A stretch of 64,000 nucleotides of DNA from assembly GCA_933822405.4 (NCBI GenBank), contig CAKOGP040001814.1:327535-391534 (forward strand). The letters run 5' to 3'. The stretch comes from Cylindrotheca closterium. Taxonomy: Eukaryota > Bacillariophyta > Bacillariophyceae > Bacillariales > Bacillariaceae. The notes below the pieces were generated by a model. The model had not been told where the DNA came from and did no database searches. It saw only the letters and a program-made list of their open reading frames with translations. Both the position numbers and the translations under genes were made by a program. This document shows, in pieces, positions 54,584 to 63,860 of this stretch (positions within the stretch are counted from its first letter, which is position 1; the number at the start of each line of letters is the position of its first letter).

Positions 54584-55057
54584 TCAGGTATTTTTATTCT
54601 TGACTTTTTGTCGCCGCCGCTTCAAACTCGGTAGTTCTTGTTTGGATTCTGGCATGATCAATACCAATAGTACCGTCAATAGTATGTTCACATAGACTGG
54701 CAACAAATAGACTTCCTGCCATTTCACTGGCATGGTGGGTCGACAAGCCCATGCAAATATAGCTTGATGAACTCCAAAACTCAAGAGTACCATGCGTCGA
54801 TGCAGGATTGAATGATTATGCAATAGGATAGAATATAGTCCGAGTACTCCCACCACCAAATGACTGGCAAACGCTAATTTGTAGGCCAATTGATACACAG
54901 GATCCATGCCCTCCAAGGCCAACGTCTGTTGTTCCTGGTGTCTAGGCAAAACTGCAAAGGCATCCAATAGTAAATTGGGTGACCGAATAAAGGTCCCACC
55001 AATCAAGGTCATGACTAGTGTGCTATAGTAGGTTGCAATCTTGTGAAAGTTGAACAT
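54584..55057 (-). CDS. Small four-helix membrane protein
   Basis: 157 residues from MFNFHKIATYYSTLVM; the frame is open 38 codons upstream, but that part is low quality and this ATG directly precedes the first helix. Hydrophobic helices lie at about 5-25, 60-82 (LAYKLAFASHLVVGVLGLYSIL), 90-110 (MVLLSFGVHQAIFAWACRP) and 120-142 (LPVYVNILLTVLLVLIMP), followed by a basic tail (SLKRRRQKVKNK). No named family was recognised. The 276 bp between this start and the divergent gene at 55334 must hold both promoters. Confidence 0.65.
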   Translation of the reverse strand: MFNFHKIATYYSTLVMTLIGGTFIRSPNLLLDAFAVLPRHQEQQTLALEGMDPVYQLAYKLAFASHLVVGVLGLYSILLHNHSILHRRMVLLSFGVHQAIFAWACRPTMPVKWQEVYLLPVYVNILLTVLLVLIMPESKQELPSLKRRRQKVKNKNT

Positions 55058-55333
55058 GATACAGTACTGCTGTTGTTGCGTGTTTGGATGTATTATAATG
55101 CCGGTACCGTATATTGAATATCCAATATTATGATCAAGAGGTGCGGCAACACATGTTCCCTTCCCCTTCATTCATCCTCCCCCGCTTATGAGAGCAGTCC
55201 TCCCCCTTCTCTCAAATGACAGTTTCAGATTTTCAACGGCCCCCAAAGAATCAGGTCGTGTTTCATCATCACCATTGTGAAGAATCATCAGAATCTTTCA
55301 TCAATCGATACAACAGCAGAGAAAAGAGCAACC

Positions 55334-56812
55334 ATGAAGGTCCATTGCCTCATCAGTGCTCTTGTCACTTTTGGAGCCACAGCAGCAGAAGCCAAATTCC
55401 CAGCCAATGAACCCAGTTATTTGAATTTTGTCCTCCCGCCTTCCCTCCGCAAGAATGATACGGCCTATGAACATCAGCCAGCTCATTTTGGAAACCATTT
55501 TTCCGTCTTTGCCAAGGATGGTAATTTGGTCCAGAAGGTTTACTACGACGAAGACGATAACTTTTGTTCCTACGACCCACCAGCTCCCAAGAATGGAACC
55601 AAACCAAAGGATCCTTGGGCACCCCCGTTCATTGCCTTGATTGATCGCGGTGGCTGTACTTTTGTCACCAAGGTCCGCAACGCCCAACGCCGGGGAGCTT
55701 CCGCTGTCATTTTGGCCGACAGCGTCGAAGAAGACAAGATTCACGTCGTGGCAGACGATGGGAGTGGCCACGATGTTTCCATTCCGTCCGTCATGATGAA
55801 AAAGTCGGATGCGGATGCCGTCAAACATTCCATGGGCAAGAAGCATACCATTGTGGCCGAACTTGCTTGGCACTGGCCTAAACACAGACACCATGCGGAG
55901 ATTGAATACTGGTACAGTCCCAATTCGATGCATTCGGCCGAGTTTCTTGGAAACTTTTCGACCATTGTACAAACCTTGGGCGATAAGTTGAATTTCACAC
56001 TCCATCATCACATTTTGGATGGAAAGGACCTGGATTGTCATGGCAAGGCTTCCAAGGAAACCGATTTTTGTTACAACATGTGCACCAACAATGGCCGATA
56101 CTGCACCGTTGGACACCATGGAGTGCCCGGCAAGGATGTCGTCATTGAATCCTTGCGACGAATGTGCATTGAAAAACACTACCCCGGAGACCCTTGGTGG
56201 GCCTATTTGAATCATTTTACTGAACAGTGCATGGAGCAAAAGGACGAAGAATATTTTGCCAATGAAGATTGTCTCAAGGATGCCTTTAGCCATGCTTCTA
56301 TTGATCAAGCCACCATTGATGCTTGTATGAAGGACTCTGGAGATATTACTTCGGACTCGACCAATACCATGTTGGAAGAAGCCATGAAGTCGGTCGAAGA
56401 ATATGGGGCTTTTGAATCCCCCACGGTCTTGGTCAATGGCGTTCCTTTGACCTGGAATGCTCTAACTCCCAAGACTGTCTTTGATGTCTACTGTCATGCG
56501 TGGGAATATGGCATGGCACCACATGCCTGTTACAAATGTGAATTCTGTGGAGATCCCGTTGCTTGTATTGCACGTGATCCCATGGAATGTCATCCAGACG
56601 ATGGCAAGGAACCAGAAGACGGTCCATCGCCCAGTCCCAGCAAGGGCAGTGGCAGTGGCAAAGGAATGAAGGGTCGCCACTGGGGATGGTTCTTTGTTTT
56701 CTGTTGCATGGCAGGTGCCGGAGGATATGTCTACTACAAGAAGCGCATGGAAGGAGGGGATGGATTTGGGTCCTACACTTTGGCAGATGCGTTCATGTCG
56801 GATAGTGCTTAA
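55334..56812 (+). CDS. PA-domain vacuolar-sorting-receptor-like protein
   Basis: 492 residues from MKVHCLISALVTFG; the frame is open 19 codons further upstream, but this ATG begins the signal peptide (cleavage near AEAKFPAN). A protease-associated (PA) domain spans about 60-195, with FIALIDRGGCTFVTKVRNAQ, GASAVILADS and IPSVMMKKSDAD, typical of the family. A Cys-rich luminal middle region follows, then a thioredoxin-like segment near 360 (FESPTVLVNGVPL). One transmembrane helix (WGWFFVFCCMAGAGGYVYY, about 450) precedes a short cytoplasmic tail ending SYTLADAFMSDSA. Plant vacuolar sorting receptors have the same order and carry cargo from the Golgi to lytic compartments. The EGF repeats of plant members are not seen. 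The tail lacks a classical YxxL sorting motif, the nearest being YTLA. Confidence 0.85.
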   Translation: MKVHCLISALVTFGATAAEAKFPANEPSYLNFVLPPSLRKNDTAYEHQPAHFGNHFSVFAKDGNLVQKVYYDEDDNFCSYDPPAPKNGTKPKDPWAPPFIALIDRGGCTFVTKVRNAQRRGASAVILADSVEEDKIHVVADDGSGHDVSIPSVMMKKSDADAVKHSMGKKHTIVAELAWHWPKHRHHAEIEYWYSPNSMHSAEFLGNFSTIVQTLGDKLNFTLHHHILDGKDLDCHGKASKETDFCYNMCTNNGRYCTVGHHGVPGKDVVIESLRRMCIEKHYPGDPWWAYLNHFTEQCMEQKDEEYFANEDCLKDAFSHASIDQATIDACMKDSGDITSDSTNTMLEEAMKSVEEYGAFESPTVLVNGVPLTWNALTPKTVFDVYCHAWEYGMAPHACYKCEFCGDPVACIARDPMECHPDDGKEPEDGPSPSPSKGSGSGKGMKGRHWGWFFVFCCMAGAGGYVYYKKRMEGGDGFGSYTLADAFMSDSA

Positions 56813-58282
56813 AAAAGAAGAAAACAAGAACACTACTACAGTACCTCGCAACAGGCGGGCAGGACCAGGATAACACCGAGAAATAAGGATCATTGTCTTC
56901 TTGCAGATTTACACACTTTTATATTAAAAATTAGAACCATCATGTTCAAAACTTTTATGGCTACCGGTACTAAATAAATTACCATGTCGTTTACTCTTTT
57001 CGTGCATGGATGATCTCAGCACAATAATACTTCTACGCGGATGAAATGGTTGAATTGTGTTTTGACTACCATGTCGTTAACCCTTTGCCGTGCATGGTTG
57101 CTCTTACTATATATATATATATTTCCACTCGGATAGACTTTCTCCTCCTTTGTGATGCGCAATCAATGTATATTTTATCCTAATTGTTGTTGCAATACCA
57201 CGCTTGACAATCGGCGGTTATTGATATCATTAGTCCGTCGCTCCTCTTGTGCGATCCCTTCCAAGGTCGCCGTAGCATTGTCCACCAAAGTATGCTTTTA
57301 TTCAAGCACCATCTCCAGGCAAAATAGAGTCCCGTTGACGACAGTCTTCTGATTTTATTCAAATATCATTTCCAGGAAATAAACGTTCGAAGTTTAGTGG
57401 TTCAAGAACAGCGGTTTCACAGTGTACCTCGGCTTTCGTCTTTATAATAATCTTGGGACAAAACGATGCAAAACTTGCTCTGAAGAGTTATGATATCCGC
57501 TAGATTTGGTTGCTCCATTCGTGAAATTTTAGCTCATCGCCCTTGGTGTCTTCATGCCTTCGCGGATAAGTATTGTTTCGTCAATGCATGGTTTTGGGGT
57601 TGTTGGATAATATGATAGTTCTAGGCATTAAGTGGTTTAGTCTTACTGACTCGGGCAACAGACGCAATAATATCTCCGTCAGTAACGATAAGATTTCATA
57701 AAATATGATACGGTACCACTGGTACGAGCCTTCTTGACCTTTCTGCGTCACTTCCGCTTTCCAAGACTGTTCGGTAACCTTGGTTGTTGGCGCTTCGCGC
57801 GATCTGTAGTTCTTTTGCCTAACCTTGGTGTAAGAGATTGACTCTAATCTCCATCCATACAGACGAGCAGAAGTTTCGTTTTTCTTCGTATCTAAAGTCT
57901 GATTAACAAAAATGAGATATGGACGTGAAAGTGAGCGAGTGTCTTCTTGATACCGATAAGAATGGCGAACGGGCGGTAATGCCTTGACCATAATTTCGTG
58001 AGCACCAGTCTAAATGTGATGAAACCCCAATAGTGTCAACTTTATATGTAAAACAATACAAAAAATGTAATGGTGGTGTGCGAATGAGAAAGGACTTGAT
58101 TCCGCGAGTTTCAGATTTATATGAAAAAAAAAATGGGTTTCTTGGTTCGTTGCAGAAAAAAGCATCTGATGGAGCTTTTACCACCCATTTTCTCGGCTTA
58201 AAGTCGACTAGTCATAAATCTTGTCTTCCCCAACTACACTGTATCCACCTCATAAAAAGTCTCATCGCAAAAACGTTTCAAC
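56813..58282. other. Gene-free stretch
   Basis: About 1.5 kb. A diverged direct repeat occurs near 56980-57030 and 57066-57110 (TACCATGTCGTTTACTC and TACCATGTCGTTAACCC). A TA microsatellite lies at about 57107-57122. Frames on the minus strand at 57581-57991 and 57903-58184 are unsupported. Confidence 0.4.
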
Positions 58283-59095
58283 ATGAATAGACTATACCTT
58301 CACCAAATCATGGAACTGAACAACGAGGCAGCGGCTCTCATCGTCCAAAAGGAGTACGACCAAGGAACGGAGAAACTGCAGACAGGCCTGAGGCAGCTTC
58401 AAGCTCATCTGGCACAAATGCCCCAGCTTTCAGTTGCCAATAGTTCCGGTACCTGCTCTAACTCTCTGGATACATGGATGTATCCTGCGGTGGAAGCTCT
58501 TCACAATGAACAAGCTGGCTGTGGTCCTACTGCTTCCTTCTTTGTATACCGAAGACCTCTTGTCGTCCCACAATTGACCATTGGCATAGTCATGGCAAAT
58601 GCGGAAAGTCTGAAAGCGTACCCCAACGGTGTCGCAGGAGAGCACACCAGTCTTTTGATTGCAATGCTCTTCAACTATGGACTCGTTTGCCATTTGTCTT
58701 ACATTGATCATGAAGGGAAATTGAACAATGGGCGATCTCTCCTCCAGAAAGCAAGTCAGATGTACGACCTTGCGATATCAAATCTTCGTCGCTTGGCGGC
58801 TTTCGGGGAAGCGGCTGGAAGCAGGACCATTGTAATTTCATCCAACATTCAATTCTTCCGAGCAGCCATGAACAATCTGGCAATCTGCGAGCAAACGCGG
58901 TATGTCCTGGCACGGGATGAATCCTGCTCCTTGGATATTCCATTCAATAAGGGCTTTGAACGACTGCGAGAACTCTTAATGCAGTATCCATCCTCTAATG
59001 ACGCTCCCGAAAAGGCTTTGTGGGGTTGCTACTTGGCAAACATTTTGCAAGTGATGGGCTCGTTCCAACCCAACTTCTGCGCAGCAGCATGTTGA
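58283..59095 (+). CDS. Helical-repeat (TPR-like) protein ending in CAAAC, copy 1
   Basis: Single exon, 270 residues (MNRLYLHQIMELNNEAA). Helix pairs that look like degenerate TPRs occur at about 10-45 (NNEAAALIVQKEYDQGTEKLQ), 125-170 (FNYGLVCHLSYIDHEGKL ... ASQMYDLAISNLRR) and 190-215 (FRAAMNNLAICEQTRYV). The end is FNKGFERLRELL ... FQPNFCAAAC. The two-cysteine C-terminus is shared by all three copies. Family role unknown; TPR-type folds usually bind other proteins. Upstream, the start lies close to the consensus TTTCAACATGA, which is similar in copy 2. The 3' half is nearly identical to copy 2. Confidence 0.82.
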   Translation: MNRLYLHQIMELNNEAAALIVQKEYDQGTEKLQTGLRQLQAHLAQMPQLSVANSSGTCSNSLDTWMYPAVEALHNEQAGCGPTASFFVYRRPLVVPQLTIGIVMANAESLKAYPNGVAGEHTSLLIAMLFNYGLVCHLSYIDHEGKLNNGRSLLQKASQMYDLAISNLRRLAAFGEAAGSRTIVISSNIQFFRAAMNNLAICEQTRYVLARDESCSLDIPFNKGFERLRELLMQYPSSNDAPEKALWGCYLANILQVMGSFQPNFCAAAC

Positions 59096-60032
59096 TTTAA
59101 TTTCTCTATAAAAATTTGATATAAAAGTACTACCGCTAGTTACCATACCGGTAGGTTGCTGAAAACGGTGGGATAATACAAACCTGGCGACGACTTCCCC
59201 ATTTTAGATGGCTACCCTAAAATTCAATACAGATGCAGATAAATGAAATGAATGTACAGTTCTCATCTAGTACCGGTAAGGTTGTGCCATGAGCCATGAG
59301 GCAATCGGTTGGTATTCCATTGAGTGTTCGGAGTTCATTGATCCTTGTTCCTGAATGCTCCAATAGATCGACAAGAAGCAGTCGTGTTTTATGGTACCGT
59401 ACCGGTAGGAGGAGGATACGCGAATCCTCTCCGCAACCCGACTCGTCGCAACAGACGAAACGATGTTCCCGATAAGAATGAAGATGATTGATGATTCAAT
59501 TCAGGAGACTTAGCAATTACCACTCTGTGGTTCGCCCTTTTCTTTGTTGCTCGAAAATATGTTTTCGTCTATTCCCGTGATGAACCCGCGCGGTCCAGTC
59601 CTGATAATGTTCGACATGCCAAGAGCAGAATCGTAATATATACGTACCACTACGATGGATCGCACACTACGGTACCTACCGGTATTTTACCTCATATCAT
59701 AGCGGGTACGTGTACACGTACCGGGTACAAATGTGATAGGGAATGCCACAATAATTTCGCATCCAGCGGCTATCAATCTGAAACTCCGGTGGGATTGAGT
59801 CAATATATACACATAGCACGGCGGTGTGTGAATGAATAATCGGAAATACAAAAGGTCGTCGTTCCGCGAATGATTTTAATGTGTTTCAGATTTATCTGAG
59901 CGACTTGCTTCATTGTGTAAAAAAGCATCCGAAACGAGCTTTTACCTTACTCGTTTTTCGGCTTGAAGTCAACGAAGGCTTTTTTTTTACCACATAAAAT
60001 AAAAAGAAGTTTCATCGCAGAAACGTTTTAGC
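59096..60032. other. Spacer between helical-repeat genes, rich in GGTACC-type words
   Basis: About 940 bp without a gene. GGTACC/TACCGG motifs recur (59147, 59270, 59393, 59680, 59707), and a perfect 18-bp palindrome lies at 59705-59722. The last 90 bp are similar in position and sequence to those before copy 1 (TTTTACC ... CATCGCA/GAAACGTTT). Confidence 0.5.
59705..59722. promoter_or_regulatory. 18-bp perfect palindrome GGTACGTGTACACGTACC
   Basis: The sequence equals its own reverse complement and contains ACGTGTACACGT. Such a dyad could bind a dimeric transcription factor. It is about 310 bp upstream of the gene at 60033. It may instead be an extreme case of the GGTACC words that are common in this genome's intergenic DNA. 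Confidence 0.4.
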
Positions 60033-60821
60033 ATGAAGAGACTACATCTCCACCAAATCATGGAAGTAAACAATGAGGCATCGACTCTCATTGTCCAAAA
60101 GGAGTACGCCCAAGGAATGGAGACACTGCAAACAGGCCTGAGGCAGCTTCAAGCATATCTGGTGCAAATGTCTCAGTTTTCTGGTGGCAGTAGTGGCGAC
60201 GTCTGCTGCGCCTCTCTGGATTCATGGATGTATCCTGCGGTGGAAGCTCTCCATAATGAATCTGGCTGTGGTCCTACAGCCTCCTTCTTTGTATACCGAC
60301 GACCTCTTGTCGTCCCACAATTGACAATTGGCACAGTCAGGGCAAATCCTGAAAACAGTTCCGCCACAGGAGAGCGCACCAGTCTTTTGGTTGCAATGCT
60401 CTTCAACTATGGACTTGCTTGCCATTTGTCTCACCTTGATCATGAAGGGAAATTGAACGATGGATCTCTATATCAGAGGGCTAGTCAGATGTATGATCTT
60501 GCGATATCAAATCTTCGTCGCTTGGCGGCTTCGAAGTTGCCTGGAAGCAGGACCATAATCTCATCCAACATTCAATTCTTCCGAGCAGCCATGAACAATC
60601 TGGCAATCTGCGAGCAAACGCGGTATGTCCTCCTCGCACGGGATGAATCCTGCTCCTTGGATATTCCATTCAATAAGGGCTTTGAACGACTGCGAGAACT
60701 CTTAATGCAGTATCCATCCTCTAATGACGCTCCCGAAAAAGCGTTATGGGATTGCTACCTGGCAAACAGTTTGCAAGTGATGGGCTCATTTCAACCCAAC
60801 TTCTGCGCAGCAGCATGTTGA
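60033..60821 (+). CDS. Helical-repeat (TPR-like) protein ending in CAAAC, copy 2
   Basis: Single exon, 262 residues (MKRLHLHQIMEVNNEAS). Same layout as copy 1: TPR-like helices at about 10-45, 115-155 and 180-205, then FNKGFERLRELL and FQPNFCAAAC. It is about eight residues shorter because loops at about 105-110, 140 and 170 lack residues. From about 60564 to 60739 it matches copy 1 except for a 3-base insertion (VLLAR for VLAR), while the 5' half differs at many positions. A methyltransferase remnant follows on the opposite strand. Confidence 0.82.
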   Translation: MKRLHLHQIMEVNNEASTLIVQKEYAQGMETLQTGLRQLQAYLVQMSQFSGGSSGDVCCASLDSWMYPAVEALHNESGCGPTASFFVYRRPLVVPQLTIGTVRANPENSSATGERTSLLVAMLFNYGLACHLSHLDHEGKLNDGSLYQRASQMYDLAISNLRRLAASKLPGSRTIISSNIQFFRAAMNNLAICEQTRYVLLARDESCSLDIPFNKGFERLRELLMQYPSSNDAPEKALWDCYLANSLQVMGSFQPNFCAAAC

Positions 60822-60889
60822 TTTCTAAACTTTCGCTAAATTTTGTATATATTTAGAAATAGGCAGTGCTATCATGATTATAGGGTGTC

Positions 60890-61050
60890 CATGATTTTCT
60901 TGATGATCCAATCTCCATTTTTTATTCTGCCCAAATCCTTGTTGGACTATTGGAATGGTAACATGCGGAAACTGAGACTGTGAGAGTGCGGCTGTTAGAG
61001 AGACAAGGATCATTGCAAGGATGCGCCATTCCCAAAGATTTGCCGTACGA
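60890..61050 (-). pseudogene. Remnant of the methyltransferase N-terminus
   Basis: The minus strand contains TCTCTCTAACAGCCGCACTC and TTACCATTCC, which align with TCTCGCAATCAGCTGCACTG and TCACCATTCC at the start of the methyltransferase at 62859-63860. In protein terms, SLTAALSQSQ ... VTIP matches SQSAALSHSQ ... VTIP. The alignment covers the signal peptide and about 20 residues after it, then breaks; the catalytic part is gone. The remnant sits downstream of helical-repeat copy 2, just as the intact gene sits downstream of copy 3. Confidence 0.65.
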
Positions 61051-61650
61051 ACATCTGTGGAAAGAAAACTTTGCCAGTACCAAATTCCCTCGACTACATC
61101 GAATAAGACATTGTCCTTCCGTCTACAGCTCAAGCATTCTCTGATAGGGAGCACGAAGAAGAATCATATACTACCGGCCGGAAGGCTTCTTTGGTGTTCC
61201 CTCCTCTGGTTAGCTCGTCGTCTAAGACCTATTAGCTCCTGCTTCGCTCGTTGTAAAGAGACGTTGACCCTCAAGATTGTCAGTGAGGGACCTTGTTGTG
61301 TTCACCGCGAACGAGAAAGAATTTTCCGCTTATGGAGAAGTATTGCCTGGGGACCATATTGTCTTTTCCTTGACTCTAAGCGAATCATCACATTTTCCTA
61401 CATTTCTCTTGTGTATACATATGTGGCCGGAATCTCACATAAAATCATTAAATAATTTCGCGAGTGCCAAAACGGGATCGTGACAGTTTCTATACAATTT
61501 TCCCGAAAACACACTTCTCGCAAGTATTTAATTTTAAAAAAAAAGCGGTATGTATTTTTTATAGTTCCCGCAGCCGCAAATGCAACGGGAACATGTAGCT
61601 GATGCCCCTCACAATTTTATCTTCGATTTTTTCTATCTACAGTACAAAAA
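61051..61650. other. Spacer between the methyltransferase remnant and helical-repeat copy 3
   Basis: About 600 bp. Part is presumably what is left of the duplicated unit. A frame at 61021-61455 has no features. A poly-A run (about 61535-61550) lies within the promoter region of the gene at 61651. Confidence 0.4.
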
Positions 61651-62466
61651 ATGAATAGACTACACCTGCACCAAGTTATGGAAGTAAACAATGAGGCAGC
61701 TGCTCTCATTGTGCATAAGGAGTACGCCCAAGGAATGGACAAGCTGCAAACAGGCTTGAGACAGCTTCAAGCACATCTGGTGCAAATGTCTCAGCTTTCA
61801 CATGGTAATAGTGCAGATGATATGTGCTCTGACTCTCTGGATACATGGATGCTATTTCCTGCGATGGACGCCCTCCACCAGGATGACAATGGGTGTAGTT
61901 CCCCTACTGCTTCCTTCTTTGTGTATCGAAGACCACTCGTCGTCCCATCATTGAAAATTAGATCAGCACGAGCAAATATTGAAAATAGCTACGCCACAGG
62001 AGAACACACCAGTCTTCTTGTCGCAATGCTTTTCAACTATGGGCTCGCTTGCCATCTGTCTCATATAGATCATGAAGGAAGATTGAATGATGGATCGCGG
62101 CCCGACTTTGACCTCCTGCAGAGGGCTAGTCAGATGTATGACATTGCTATAACAAATTTTCGTCGTTTGGCGGCTTCGGAGTCCACTGGAAGCAGGACTA
62201 TAGTCTCATCCAACATCCAATTCTTCCGCGCAGCCATGAACAATCTGGCAATCTGCGAGCAAACTCGGTACATCCTAACGGAGTCACACAATGAATCTTG
62301 GCCATCAGGCATTCCATTCAACAAGGGCTTTGAACGGCTGCGAGAGCTCTTGCTGCGGTATCCACCCGGGTCTAATGACGAAACAACCTTGTGGGGTTGC
62401 TACATGTCAAATATTTTGAGAGTGATCAACTCGTTTCAACCTAACTACTGTGCAGCAGCATGTTGA
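61651..62466 (+). CDS. Helical-repeat (TPR-like) protein ending in CAAAC, copy 3
   Basis: Single exon, 271 residues (MNRLHLHQVMEVNNEAA). It is the most diverged of the three, with extra residues at about 65-85 (DTWMLFPAMDALHQDDNG) and 150 (SRPDFDLLQRASQMYD) and a different segment before FNKGFERLRELL. Helices and the ending FQPNYCAAAC are conserved. The constant CxxxC end across diverged copies suggests it is functional, for example as a lipidation or metal site; it does not fit the CaaX rule because the last four residues are AAAC. The methyltransferase gene follows on the opposite strand, 392 bp away. Confidence 0.82.
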   Translation: MNRLHLHQVMEVNNEAAALIVHKEYAQGMDKLQTGLRQLQAHLVQMSQLSHGNSADDMCSDSLDTWMLFPAMDALHQDDNGCSSPTASFFVYRRPLVVPSLKIRSARANIENSYATGEHTSLLVAMLFNYGLACHLSHIDHEGRLNDGSRPDFDLLQRASQMYDIAITNFRRLAASESTGSRTIVSSNIQFFRAAMNNLAICEQTRYILTESHNESWPSGIPFNKGFERLRELLLRYPPGSNDETTLWGCYMSNILRVINSFQPNYCAAAC

Positions 62467-62858
62467 AAACAATTTTGAATACGTAATGCTAGATAGTATG
62501 TAACATAATAGAAAACATGGAAACATTACTATCGTGTAGGCTTTTGGCTTCAGGCACTCAAACGAAAGTGATCTTTTCTGCCCTACCAGCAGTACTGCAG
62601 TCGAGCCAAGAAATGCGAATATTTGGAAGAACATCTTGAGCTAGGTGGGGGCAGTCGGAAAAGCAAAGTAGGGAACGGGCATGCCAATATACTGAGAGCA
62701 AAACCTCGCCATTCTCAGTCGTATCTTTTCAAAGATAGCGAAATAGACCCCAACCGGGCCCAAGCGACGCAATTGTTTGGCGCTAAAGTCAATATTCTTA
62801 GTCTCCAACGTCATGTCAGTAGGCTGGGGGTTGGGTTTTCCACGCGAGTGTGCCATCA
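62467..62858. other. Convergent intergenic region
   Basis: 392 bp between copy 3 and the methyltransferase. It should carry both 3' ends. Frames on either strand here run into the methyltransferase and are shadows. Confidence 0.4.
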
Positions 62859-63860
62859 TCATAATAGTACTCGGGCTACTCCCATATGCCTAGCCAAGCC
62901 AGGTTTTGGACACCACGATGACCTATCGAGACTCCATCCCATGGACTTGAAGAATGCTTCCACTTCACCAACCTCCAGGCTCGGAAGAGCCCGAAAAAGA
63001 TCGGCAAATACAAGGCTAGCTGACAAATCTCTCTCCTGGGACTGTTTTGAGCAAACGGTCAATAAAGAAGAAGGGATTCCCTCATTTAAATAGATGAGGA
63101 CGCCTTCCAGTACAATAATATTGTGCCAAGATGCATCGTCGTCGATATCTTGGATGGTGTTTGCAAATGTTTCGACAAAGGATGACAGATCGTTCAAGTC
63201 TTGCGCCACAAGGTTTGGTCGCTTCGTGGACGGACGCCTCCTACCCAGCCGATCTAGCATGATTTCTTTTGATTGCAATACTTGAGGCATATCCAGTTCC
63301 CAGGCTTCATGTACTAATCCTTCCTCGAGGAACCGGACCGACCTTGTGTCATATCCAGCTCCCAAGGTGATCAGTCGGATTTTCTTGGAGGAAGTAACAC
63401 GTTTGATTTCCTCTCGAATTGCCCGATCCAAATAGACTGTTCGGAGTTCAATGTTGAAGTGAATGAGTCGGGGATACAGTCTGCGTGGTAGTTGAAGAAT
63501 TTTTCTTGAAACACTCGGCAACATGTCATAGGCGACATTGTCATCAAATGTTGGAGACTTTCGATCCCTGCCGCTCAAGGCTTTACACCAGAGACATTTC
63601 AACGAATAGTCCAAATCTTTGGATCGAGCCTCATCCAAGGCATGGAGAACTGGAAGCGCATATCCCAACATCCTCCAAGAATACTTCCATACGATTCTCG
63701 GCGCGGAAGATCCTGGACGGATTCCCAAATCTTTGGCCACTTGGTTCGCTTCTGGAATGGTGACTTGCTGGAATTTTGATGATGGTTGGGAGTGTGACAG
63801 TGCAGCTGATTGCGAGACAAGAGTCAACACCACGAAGCACCATTGCCAAAGCACTGCCAT
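62859..63860 (-). CDS. LCMT/PPM-type SAM-dependent methyltransferase with signal peptide
   Basis: 333 residues from MAVLWQWCFVVLTLVSQSAA, a clear signal peptide. The SAM-binding signature is LITLGAGYDTRSVRF (about 165), followed by EAWELDMPQV and, later, NIIVLEGVLIYLNEG, the typical order of the leucine carboxyl methyltransferase (LCMT/PPM) family. The N-terminal segment FDDNVAYDMLP and LPRRLYPRLIHFNIE also match that family. These enzymes methylate carboxyl groups of proteins or small molecules; the substrate is unknown. A signal peptide suggests the secretory system or, with a transit region, an organelle. The end (ARHMGVARVLL) is conserved-looking, so the gene is complete. Confidence 0.85.
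   Translation of the reverse strand: MAVLWQWCFVVLTLVSQSAALSHSQPSSKFQQVTIPEANQVAKDLGIRPGSSAPRIVWKYSWRMLGYALPVLHALDEARSKDLDYSLKCLWCKALSGRDRKSPTFDDNVAYDMLPSVSRKILQLPRRLYPRLIHFNIELRTVYLDRAIREEIKRVTSSKKIRLITLGAGYDTRSVRFLEEGLVHEAWELDMPQVLQSKEIMLDRLGRRRPSTKRPNLVAQDLNDLSSFVETFANTIQDIDDDASWHNIIVLEGVLIYLNEGIPSSLLTVCSKQSQERDLSASLVFADLFRALPSLEVGEVEAFFKSMGWSLDRSSWCPKPGLARHMGVARVLL

Noticed and set aside
57581..57991. Minus-strand frame of 136 codons
   Set aside because: No recognisable features, low-quality start and repeats nearby; I considered similarity to the 53221 frame and found it unconvincing.
62623..63093. Plus-strand frame of 156 codons
   Set aside because: Antisense to the methyltransferase C-terminal part and the adjoining 3' region.
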